Below, piece after piece: positions 1 to 12,300 of a DNA stretch of 64,000 nucleotides; position 1 is the stretch's first letter, and each line of letters begins with the position of its first letter. The notes below the pieces were generated by a model, which was not told the origin of the DNA, searched no databases, and was given only the letters and a program-made list of their open reading frames with translations. Origin of the DNA: Alentia gelatinosa (lineage: Eukaryota > Annelida > Polychaeta > Phyllodocida > Polynoidae); NCBI GenBank assembly GCA_950022655.1, contig OX465584.1:47598723-47662722 (forward strand), in the 5' to 3' direction. Position numbers and translations under genes: made by a program.

Positions 1-72
1 TTCCCTACACGAATATATATATATACACACATGTGACCACGATGGCTGGAGAGTTGGACTCTGGTCAGTTCA

Positions 73-304
73 TCATACGTCTTCAACATACTGCGCTGCA
101 AAGTCCAGCAGCTCCTGGCGCTTGGCGTCCTCCTTGATGGTGCAGACCCAGAAGTCGAGCGCGGAGTCCAGCACCGGCGCCAGTTTACGCTCCACCACAG
201 CCTCGTGCAGCACGAAGTGTACGAAGGGCTCCTTGAGGTGCTCGTAGCCCAGCTCGCCCAGCGACTTGAGGATGCGCGTGATTCGTAGGTAGTTGTGTCT
301 CATC
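73..304 (-). CDS. OGFR: OGFR-like exon 10, C-terminus with stop
   Basis: 232 nt from a TTTCAG acceptor (305-307) to a TGA stop at 73-75. It encodes HNYLRITRILKSLGELG, nearly identical to the vertebrate family block, then a helical segment with a Leu/Ala-rich end. The protein ends here, so there is no extended C-terminal tail. The 3' UTR runs off the left edge; no polyadenylation signal is visible in the 72 bases shown. Confidence 0.93.
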
Positions 305-3300
305 CTGAAAGTCAACATGAGGATGTTGAACTACTGTCTATACACTGTAACAAATAAATACACAATATTACCATGATTTTGATCTGAGTGGCTGTATTCT
401 CCGCGTAGTTGACGCGAAGTAAAACTCCGGGCGACAGCGAGGAGTATTGAGTAGTGTCAACTACAAGGGGAATATGGCTACTCAGATCGAAATCATGGTA
501 ATGTTGTATTTATTACTCACCTTTCGAGTAATTATTAGGAAAAAAATCTTTTAAATTTGATGCAAGCGCCGTGTATTGTTTATATAAATTAGTTCCCATA
601 ATGCCCATCAAGTGGCCGAAAAAGCTGTATCCTCCTAGGAGATTCCGGAGGTCCGTATTCTACTCAGTAGCTATCTGTAAGCTTCATAGGCTTAGTATGA
701 ACACTCCGTATTCGGTGGGTAATAAAAGTTAAAACACCAACCACGTGTTGGCTCCAACCTAACACAGCCAACAGAAAATTACTATACCAACAAATTCACC
801 ACTAATTACCCAACCACTTCAAGAAAATCCCAACAATCTCTGAAATGAGCATATTGAGTAACCTGAACGACTCACAGAGGACCTCAGAAGACATGAGAGT
901 TTAAATTAATGCTTAACTATGCACATACTAAGATGGGATTGCATCGAGATCCGTGGCCGATAAAAATATGCCATGAGATTTGATTGTGGAGTAATCTCAT
1001 GAGGCAAAGCCGAGTGAGATTACGTAGCATATTTTCAGTGGCTATGGATCGAGTGTGGTTCAATTTGATCTCACTTCCATCACTGACTAATGGCTAATGT
1101 TTGTGAAGTCATCGCCATGAATTCTTTTTCTTACAATACTCCATGGCCTTGGTCCCTATATAGTCTCAGGTTCCCAAGGGGTGTTAAACCACAGACAAAC
1201 AAACTCCATGGTGGTTGAGTACAAGTTCCCACTGTTAAATCTATGGGCAAAAATGCCCATTGTGATGTAAAGAACCATGAAATATCAGTGTGGTGTTACC
1301 ATATTTTGGGCTTCAAGGTTGTTGTTTTTAATCCTCAGTTAAGATATTTTCCTCTTTTTAGAAAAATATTTTGGACCTTATGGCCATTGCATAAGGAACC
1401 CGCAAAAACGCTTACTCACCAGTATTTTACGATTCCATTTTACCCCAACGGCCTCTTAGAACAGGTTCAATGTAAAGCAAACACATATTTACTCTCTCAT
1501 TATATAAATGTGCCCAGTGACTTTAGGCGATTGATAAAAAAAAAAAGCCCGGATCTTTTAAGCTGCAAACTGAATTAGCGTCACATACAGATAAATCATG
1601 ACTGTAAGTGGCAGAGCCGCCCAGACAGTCTCTGAAGAGAGTCCTACAATGGAGGAACCACTAACATTACCAAGTCTAGTCTCGGTCTAACCTTATTAGG
1701 GGCTTTCTCTGCCCCCCGAAAGGTGTACCTAACAGGGCCGCGTGATTTCCAAACTGCTCCCTCTATGTACTTGAAATATCTCCTTCTTTATTCAAAACGA
1801 AAGCATGAATCTCCTCCAAATAGGACGGGTGAAGCGTCAGCGGATTTCTTGGATCGAAATGATAAAATTTAACAATGAGTCCCGAAATCGTTACCGAGAA
1901 TATGGATAGCTGTAATCTCCTAGGAGATAATGGAAGAAAGTCCCTAGAATTCCCGTGATTTTGATCTGCGTGCTCGTATTCTCCTCGTAGTTGACACTAC
2001 GCAATATCCTCGCATTCACTCGGATGTTACTGTGTGTCTACTACGCGGAGAATACGCCTACGCAGATCGAAATCATGGTAGTATTGTGTATAAATATGGC
2101 TACATGTTATCAACTGTGAGCTGACAGAGATGTTGCTCATGGAGATGAGGGAAAGACTTGTTATAGATACGAAGCAAGGACACTTCTTTACACAACCGAT
2201 GCTACCTTGAAAAAAAAAATTGAAAAAAAATCAATAATGTTCATGTACTCTACAGCGCTAAATGTCATCAACTCTCAGCTGACAGAGATGTTGCTCATGG
2301 CGACTCACGTGCGCAGATTTCGGTAGCGGTCCTTCCAGTTGTCTGCACGCTCTAACTCGCCCGTCGTCCGGTCCTTCAGCCTCATCCCGTAGAAGTCCAG
2401 CATCATCTCGTAGGCCTTCAGCACTCGCGCATGCGCCTCTGGGTCCTTCTTTATTGCCTGGCGGTGAGAAAATGAACCAAAATCTCCTTATACAGGGATG
2501 AAAGTCGGGACTGAGGACAAAATCGGATATATAAAACGCTTATATAAACAAGAATCCTTGATAACACTTTTTAGAACAGAATACCCATGAATCGATATAG
2601 ATTTTAACATTCCGAGTGTTGACGATGTCTATGAAATGTCTGAATTCCGTCATTTGTCGGAAAACCTGCATCCCTGCGTATATACCCTATCAGTCCTGGG
2701 AATACCTGGAGGTATTCCTCTAGCGGATCCTGAAAATGCCTCCAGATTTTCCCCAGGTGAGTCCTGAAGATGCCTCTAGTCATTTTTGGGGTGTTCTGAA
2801 TAAAAGCTAATTTCCATTGCATCACCTGGAGGAATGTTATCTAAGGAACTATGACACTCAGAGATCATTCTCATGCTAAACTCGAGCTAAGGACATATTG
2901 CATATTAAATCTAAAATCTCAGTTATATAGAACCTTACCCAGGTGGTCACTTCTCTTCGAAGCTCTTTAAGCTATAAATTTATATTAGATTTTTTTTAAA
3001 GGAGCAACCGAATAGACCACAGTTCAAGAAGTGATTCTGTGTTGTATAAACATGTTAAAATTCTTACAGGTCTGTACCACCCGCGCATTTGGATGAATAT
3101 CATATGAAAAGAATAATAAACACAGCTACTTTAAATTTTTTTTAAACCACACACACACGAAAAAAGCCAATTTTGAGGAGAAACGATTCAGATATCTGAT
3201 GCCCCCCCCCCCCCCCCCCCGAATATATAGAAAACATTTTTTTGGTCTGATTATCTGTGGGAAAGAATACTGTAACCAAGGGAATCCTGCGCACAATAGT

Positions 3301-6300
3301 GATGTTTGCTAATAAACAATATTATGTAGTCATATCCATATAGATGCAGGCTCTAGCAGGTTGCTTTTAAGTTATGCTCTGGACTTTTGCAGGATGAAAC
3401 TGCTAGAATGCCGGACTGATTGAATTAAAGTTTCAACGACTGGGGGGATTACTTTGTTGCCACATAGTTTTTCCTAGATTTTCCTTTTTTGGAGGAGGTA
3501 TACTTAAAAGCCACTTTATTTCTCTCACAGAGATTTTCTTATAACCTGTATTTTGCATGGTCCAACTACATCGAAGGAAACCCCTCAAATACAATTAAAA
3601 ACCCATTTCTCTCCATCATTCTTCTATCACCTATTACATAGAGGATCTTACCTGGATTCATAATAAATAATGTGTTAAAATTCTCATTTTAATGAACCAA
3701 AATGTCATTTCCCACAATAGAAATCTTTTCGTTCTATCATTTTTTCTTAAGAATCACCTAATGAAGTATCATGAGTTGATACGAAACGTTGCGATCCTAG
3801 CTGATACACCTATTATCCACCACTCTGTCATCTTGGTTATACAATATAATAACTTTGTGTATGCTTTTTTTGTGATTGTTACTCCTCATTCAGTTTTTTA
3901 GAGCGTGCTTGCACGTGCTAAATACATCATCTAGAGCCTTGAGTCAGGGTTAGAGTGGTCACATTGAACTTTCAGTGTGCTTCCAGAAAACTATCCCTTT
4001 ACTCTCTGCATGCTGTTCACTGTGATAGTGAGAACAGTGCAGGGAACCAGTGTCACAGGGTCTTAGAGGTGTCCCCAGCTAACCATGACCAATCACTCAA
4101 GACCAAAATAACTCATTGACCCACTGGTGCTTGATATGTTTTTATCCTAGACTCAGGCAGTTAGAGAAATGACAAGTTGACTGGGTGCAGGTGGATTACA
4201 GAAAACTATCCATAGGCTAAATCTAACTCAAACCTTTTAATTGTTATTCATTTATAATTGCACGCTCATTCATCTGTGATGAACATACTTTTTGCTCCTT
4301 AAAATAATAACAAAAAAATGCATGGACAAACTTCGCACATACTTTGTTGTAACAAGGAGGGGGTTAGGGAGGGTGCGAGGAACGGAGCGAGGGATGGATT
4401 TCATTCCTGTATCAACCTTGGGAAATATATGATTACTAAATATCTAAATTCACTAATTAATTTTTTTTTTTTTTTCAGATTTACGTCTTTTTATTGTTTT
4501 TCTTTGCTTGGGCAGTTTAAATGTCCAATAGGTTCTATAAGACTTATTTCGGTTTGATGGTGAACGAATATATGAGATGAATTTAGGTATAAATCTCACC
4601 CCTACACATTACGATGTAGAGTTTTTTTACTTCCCACACCTCATAGACACATGGATGTCACTTGGGACCAGGAAAAAAGTGGAAATATTTTTCATGTGGA
4701 ATTTACTGCCTCCGAGAGACTGAGAAAACATGGAAACCACATCAGTCTTGGCCGTGGGATAAGGCTTAGGGTATGTGGCAAGATTTATTGTCCTGAATGA
4801 GGCTCAATTTATACCATCTTTGTTTTATACATAAACAATTATTTCATAAGTTGGGAATGAAGATCAAGGATTTCCATGGAAAAGTGGGAAAACTGCCATC
4901 CCTATAGACATAGTATAAGAAGGATTGGTCTTTGATATAACAGTAAATCTAGGTACGGTGCAGCGATCGCTAAATGCGCATTAGCCTCATGAGGCAAACG
5001 CCCTGCAGTCGAGGTAACCTGCGTCTCGCTAGAGGGCGCCACAGGTACTGGCCAAGTCGGTAAAAATAACCACTCGAGCACGTGAGGTGATCCCACTGTG
5101 TGACCCGGCCCTCAGGGTCAAAGGTCAACCTCATGTAGTCCCGGTTAAATGAGCACTACCCACTTTCACGAATCAATATGGATTCGTGTTCACCTCGTCG
5201 CCGATTTCTGGGGCAGTTTGATTTTATTGGTTTGTGATTGGAAAGGATTGTTGGTATTATGGAAGGTGGAGGAGCTTCATGATTCGTCGCGTGTCAGCGA
5301 CCAGCCTGTGGGTGGAGGTCAGGACGAACACGGGGGAAACATGGACAGTTTCCGTGCAGCCATGTTGGCTTGTTTGGCCAGTGAAAATCTGAAAATATAC
5401 TCGTCACGCGAGGTCTTCGTGTCTGATTTATTATATATACCTGTGGTCGAAGATCTATGAAATACAGCCCGCTGATTGAGGCGCAGTATTATAGGGAGAC
5501 ATAGTTAGTGCGGCGGAATGGAATCTGTTCCGAGATGTTTTTTTTGTCAGAAATATTCTCCGAGTTTGAAGACACTCATGTTAAAAATCATCAAAACCCA
5601 ATCTCGTTTTGAAGCATGTACAGCATGGTGAAGCTGTTCTGTATGATTATGTCATCCCTGGTACAAGTTTAGCCATAAGCATAGAATAAAAAGAAAAACT
5701 CAACGATCATCCTGATAAAGTGACAATACTACGTTATGGCCGTGGGGAAGTGATGCAAGATGATGTCATATGCCATTGATTGGTATATGCCATTGACCAA
5801 TCAGTGGCCAGGATTTCTGAGAGCAGAAAAGACATCAACATGGAGATTTAAATGTTTGTAACTAGATTTAGATTTGCGAAGTAATTTGAATTATTCGGAT
5901 ATTGTGATGCTATTCTAAAGTCATTGAAAGGTGTGGGATACATACACAATATTGTCTGGTTTCAGATACAAGCGGCCGTATGCTCCGAGGAGTTGATGCG
6001 TAGTAATATCCGAGCGTACGCGAGGATATTGCGTAGAGTCAACTCCGAGGAGCATACAAACGCTTCTATCTGAAACCAGTCTATATTGTATTTATTATCC
6101 ACCTTTTCTGCACAAGTGTCATGTCGATATCAGTTCATTTTAGTTATGCACTATTTTTCCATACGCACTATTTTTCCGTATGCGCCACTCGGAGCATACA
6201 ACATATCCATATGCGCCGGGTATGTCCATACACGCTGCCTATGTGTTTTCTATGGACACTTTGTATTAGGTGGATAATAAATTTAGAACCGCACTTGTAT

Positions 6301-9300
6301 TGTAAAATAGATAAGACTCCACTTGTTTGGATGCACCTCGATGATGATAACTGCGCATCCGAACTCGTGGAGTATTGTCTTTTTATATGATTCTCGATCC
6401 GTTTCTATATAAAAACTGTAGCTGACGGTGTTCAACGCTAGTCGGCGTTATTCAGGCCAAAGACAATACATTAAAACGGTCAGAGAAGCGGACAGATCGT
6501 GCTTAGTCACTATATGTACTTTTACTTGTCTATAATATACGGAAACTGGCTTGCTGTCTTCATACGTCAGAAATACAGAGTCAAATCATCTATCAGATAT
6601 ATCACGATGCCGCAGGCAGATGTATCATAATTTGGTCGGAACTGAGGAAAAAACGCTTACAAAAAGGAATCATTTATAACATTACTTTTGATAATACGTT
6701 GCAATAACCTTCTGAATTGATATCAGAAAACTACCCACCATGGCAGTACATGTGTACTAGTTCTAGGACGCGGCGCTAAAACAGCCACGCCACCTTCATG
6801 TCTATGTACGTGGATGGTTGACCAGGAGTCCAATTACAATCGTGGATAATGGATGGATTAAAGTTACATTGTTTGCCCAATCTAAGAATTCTTTCTCGTT
6901 TTACATTCTTTGGGTGCATTGAGTGCAGGGTCAAACCATGGAGTGGCGTTTTCTAACAAGGCTAGTGGATGGGGGTTGAGGGTTTACTTCGCAGCTATCA
7001 ATACAGGAAGCTTAAATCTCACTGTACTATGTGCACAGGTTTTTTTCTGTTCTTCTGTATCGGTTGTAATAGGATGCCTCTAGCTACGAACACATTGATA
7101 TAGACAGAGTTTAAACAATTTTTGTAAACAACCATAATTAAACAGTAGACTCCCACTATTACGACCATTATAGGGACTGAACTACAGTGGTCGTATTGGA
7201 GAAGATTTCGCAGTACTGGGAGTAGAGAGTAAAATACCAGATGTCATATCATGGTATCATAACTATACTCTTTAGATTACGAGGCCTAGCTTTATTGATA
7301 CCTTTAACATTGATTTCAGATTGGGCTCCTATTTCTTATTACTACAATATATAAATCTCCCATCTATGTAGACACTTGTCAATTTATAGGATTAAAGCTG
7401 CAGACGTGCACCTGGTCGTCTTAGTGAGAGCAAATGTGGGAGTCGGGCCTTAAAACAGGTGGTCTTTAGGCAAGGTGGTGGCATTATCGAATAAAAAGGG
7501 GGGGGGGGGAAGTCACTGTCCGTTATCAGTATAGACCACTATATTGCTGTTGTAAATGTTGATCCCTTTATAGAGTTTAGAATAACCTGCACGAGAAATG
7601 TTTATCAGATCTTTTACCTAAAATCAAAAGATCACAGATTTGCTTAAGATAAGCCTTTCAGATATGATGTATAATCTTATACTTATTGAAAAATACATAA
7701 ATAAAAGGAGCAGATCTACAATATGGGATATTGTACTTATATATTACACTAGTGGAAGAAACAACCCTTACTGAAATCTGAACCATGCAATACAACCACA
7801 AGCTGATGAAGGACTTAGAAACACGTCCAAAACAGAAACCTCGTGACTGACTTATCATTTACTAATGGTTCTGGCCCAATACCGATTATTAGTGAGAATA
7901 TTTTTGATCCAACATTAATCTGAATACTCAAAATCCCCAAAATACAAGATTCACTTGTCTCTACAGCAGCCACTTCAGGCTACTCACTGCAAACTTCAAT
8001 TTGTTGACAGTTGCTATCTTTCCCATGTTACTGGGATACGGAGATTTTGTAGTTATAGCTGTTGCCACACTTTGAGTGATGTCACAGTTATGAGCACGCC
8101 ATGGTTACGGCGATGGTAGAGAACATTTTGCGCTCTCACTTCAAGGTAGCATCTTCCTGGAGACAGACCTTTCAGCCTGGTATAGTAAACATTAATCTGA
8201 ATACTCGGGGACTGCGATGTAAAAAAATACAAAAGGAAATAAACTGTTCTGAATTAAAAAGAAAAAGTGTATACTTTCAGTTACAGTTGATATATTTTGC
8301 ATTATGAGACAAGGAAAGGGCGATCTTACAGAAATATGTAACTGGAATGAAGATAATCTATGTCCATCAGCAGATAAGAGGTTCCTTATCTATCAAGGAG
8401 TGCTATCTATCATCTGGAAAGTTTCACGGCCAAGAGGTCCCATGAATGAAGGAGAACGTCAAGACTATACTGATAACAGTGGGGTGCCCAAGTCAAGTCC
8501 CTCTTCTCATATCTGACCCTGATAACTTATAGAATGACCATAAGGTGATTCTGGGTTAAAGGTAAGAATTAAGTGCATATATATTTTTTGTCATGGTTTT
8601 GAGATATATGATAAAAAGGAACTGCGGGGGTATTAATGCCCCCCTCGGTGTTCTGTCCCAGAGATCTTCTCTGACACATCAAGTTAGGGCTATCCTTACA
8701 ACAAAAATTTATGTTTGGATAAAATTTGATCTGCTTACAGGGTACTTTGCAGTATACAGGAAGTGTACAACCAAACCTATACCTGTGCAATTGTAGAAAC
8801 ACTGAAATAAAGCCGCTTTGAAAAAGAAAATGCTTAGTCACAAGCAGTAATATAATATTTGATACTGGGTGGCAAAAGTCACTTGAAGAATCAAAATCGC
8901 ACCAGATGTGCACAATTCGTGGCGATGACATGTTCCCATTTTGTGGCAGCTTCCAGAAAGACGTCGGTTTCCCCGTGATTCATAGAAACCTGTAGTTGTA
9001 ACCTTGAGACACCCTCACTGTGTGGGTACGTTCCTGCTGGGGTTTTCTTTTTAACTCTCACTTGGTTGCTGGGCGGGGATGAGTCCTGTGAGAGCAGGGC
9101 GGGCTGCGGCCTCCCGCTGTGGTGGAGATTGGTGGTGCTGTGGGCGAGACGTCTCCGTCATCACACGGGGTGTCGTCATGTCAGGCTGGCCGTCACCACC
9201 GCCGCTCGCCCGGCTACACGTTACACGCCGCCCGCCGGCCGGCCGCCCGCCGCCCACGGGACCACCCGCCAGGCCGGCAGCCGCCCCGGGGTACATCTCA

Positions 9301-12300
9301 CCGTACGGCCCGGTGTACATAACACCGTACGGCCCGGTGTACAGCCCACCGTACGGCCCGGGGTACATCCCACCGTACGGCCCGGTGTACATCACACCGT
9401 ACAGCCTAGTGTACAGCCCACCGTACAGCCCGGTGTACATCACACCGTACGGCCCGGTGTACAGCCAACCGTACGGCCCAGTGTATGTCTCACCGTACGG
9501 CCCGGTGTACAGCCCACCGTACGGCCCGGTGTACAGCCCACCGTACGGCCCGGTGTACATCATCCCGTACGGTCAGGTGTAGATCACACCGTACGGCCTA
9601 GTGTACAGCCCACCGTACAGCCCGGTGTACATCACACCGTACGGCCCGGTGTACATCACACTGTACGGCCCGGTGTACATCACACCGTACGGCCCGATGT
9701 ACATCACACTGTACGGCCCGGTGTACATCACACTGTACGGCCCGGTGTACATCACACTGTACGGCCCGGTGTACATCTCACCGTACGGCCCGGTGTACAT
9801 CATCCCGTACGGTCAGGTGTACATCACACCGTACGGCCCGGTGTACAGCCCACCGTACGGCCCGGGATACATCTCACCGTACGGCCCGGTGTACATCATC
9901 CCGTACGGTCAGGTGTAGATCACACCTTACGGCCTAGTGTACAGCCCACCGTACAGCCTGGTGTACATCACACCGTACGGCCCGGTGTACATCACACTGT
10001 ATGGCCTGGGGTACATCTCACCATACAGCACTGTGTATAGCCCACCATATGGCCCGGTGTACAGCCCACTGTACAGCCTGATGTACATCACACCTTACGG
10101 CCCGGTGTACAGCCAACCGTACGGCCCAGTGTACGTCTCACCGTACAGCCCTGTGTATAGCCCACAGTACGGCCTGGTGTACATCCCACCATACCGCCCA
10201 GGGTACATCCTACCGTACAGCCTGGTGTATAGCCCACCGTAAGGCCCGGGGTACATCACACCGTACGGCCCGGTGTACATCACACCATATGACCTGGTGT
10301 ACATCACACCATGTGACCCGGTGTACAGTCCACCATACGGCCTGGTGTACAGCCCACCATATAGCCTGGTGTACAGCCCATTGTACAGCCCGGTGTACAG
10401 CCCAACGTAAGCCCACCTTATGGCCCGATGTACAGCCCGGTGTACAGCCCACCATACGGCCCAGTGTACATCAAACTGTACGGCCTGATGTACAGCCCAC
10501 TGTATGGCGCGGTGTACATTCTACGGTACAGCCAGGTGTACATCTTACCATACGGCCCGGTGTACAGCCCAACATACGTATCGGTGTAGATATGGCCAAG
10601 TGTAGCTACGGCCGGGTATACAGCCCACCATGCGGCCTGGTGTAGATATGGCCCAGTGTAGATACGGCCTGGTGTACAACCCACTGTACTGCTGGGTGCA
10701 CAACGCAGCATACGGCCTGGTGTAGATATGGCCCGGTGTAGATACGGCCTGGTGTACAACCCACCAGACAGCCAGGAGTACCGCCCACCAAATGGCATGG
10801 TGTACAGCCCACTGTACAGCCAAGCACACGGCCCACAGCCTGGCTGGCCATACAACCCAGCACGTGGCACTATCTGGCACATGGCTCTATGTACGACCCA
10901 GTGTGTAGCCTGGTGCACGGCCCACAGCCTGGCCCAGCATACTGCACTGTGTGGCTCAGACAGGCCCCACATATGACGTAGCACTTGGCCTGGTACATGG
11001 CCCATAGCCCTGCTTACAGCCTGGTGAATGTCTCTGCACATGGCTCAGTCCATGGGCCAACATGCTGCACAGCCTGGTACAAGATGGACAGCCTGGCCCA
11101 TGGCATGACCCACAGGACATTGCCTGGCGCATGGCTCAGACCGCAGCTTGATCCACAGCTTGACACACAGCAAGGCTAGTACACAGCATGCAGCTTGTCC
11201 CACAGCTTGGACACAGCCCGGCCCATGGTCCACAGCCTGGCCCATGGTCCACAGCCTGGCCCATGGTCCACAGCCTGGCCCACGGCTTGGTCTACAGCCA
11301 GGCCCATGGCTTGGTCCACAGCCAGGCCCACGGTTTGTTCCACAGTCAGGCCCATGGCTTTGCCAACAGCCAGGCCCACTGCTTGTTCCACAGCCAGGCC
11401 CACAGCCGGGCCCACAGCACATGACCTTGCTCACAGGTGGGGAAGATGAGGAAAGTTTGATAAAGATAGAAAGAAGAGGGAGGTTAAGGTATGATAGGAG
11501 GAAGGAAAGCAGGGAAGAGAAGAGGCAAGTAGGGAGGCAGTCAGGAAGGCAGTCGATAAGCAGGAAGGCAGGCAGAGGTAGGGAGGCAGGCAGGCAGTCG
11601 ACAAGAAAGAAGCTAGTGAGGTATGCTGACAAAGAAGCATACAGGCAGGAAGGAAGCAGACATGCTGGCAGAGAGGGAAGCAGGCATGCAGACCACGAGG
11701 CAGGCAGACAACCTGTTTGACATAGAAGTACATATGCAGGAAGGCAGGCAGGCAAGCAGACAGAGAGGGAGGCAGACAAACTGCCAGGTCAAGGAGACAG
11801 GATGGCAGGTCGACAAGGAGGCATGTTGTCAGGCAGACCCACAAAGAACCAGGCAGACAGAGACAAACGAGCAGGTTCACAAGGAAACTTACAAGTATAT
11901 ACAGGAAGGCAGGCAGACAAGCAGAAAGCAAGTAGACAGACAGAGAGGGAGGCAGGTAGACAGGTAGAAAGGGAAGCAGGTCGACAGGTTGAGAGGGAGG
12001 CAAGTTATTGCTTGTGACATGGAGGAATTTTGGGCAAAATAGAAACCAGAAAGAGGATGTTTGTTTGTGTTTTAACGTCCCAGGGAGACCCTGATGGTAT
12101 ATAGGGAGGAATGGCAGGCGATGATAAGGTCCAGTACAGCACAAGCGTGATGACCGTAATGATGTCACATATGAGTGGGCAGGTAGTCTGAAAATCCTGT
12201 GTGACAATAGTAATGACGTCCCATATGAGTGGGCAGGTAGGCTGGGAATTATGTGTGACAACAGTAATGACGTCACATATGAATGGGCAGGTCGGCTGGG

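Larger units (their letters stand above)
305..2308 (-). other. OGFR-like intron 9
   Basis: Contains three foldback elements (352-519, 943-1057, 1951-2092) and a 39-bp direct repeat (about 2106-2145 and 2266-2303). The 111-codon open frame at 1243-1578 on the plus strand has no family likeness and I do not regard it as a gene. Nothing else is recognised. Confidence 0.6.
2458..9286 (-). other. OGFR-like intron 8, left part
   Basis: Contains a C homopolymer near 3203-3220, a SINE body fragment (4490-4655), the interspersed repeat at 4650-4905, a DR1-like site (5114-5127), foldback copy C and a pogo-like terminal pair (7136-7232). The short open frames in this stretch have no recognisable domain and no splice support; I call none a gene. 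Confidence 0.5.

Noticed and set aside
1243..1578. 111-codon plus-strand open frame
   Set aside because: No recognised domain, no repeat of codon bias, and it lies inside an OGFR-like intron between foldback elements.
9066..10040. Plus-strand 324-codon frame as a repetitive protein gene
   Set aside because: It is a by-product of a 24-bp repeat; other frames on both strands are just as open, units decay steadily and there are no splice or promoter signals.
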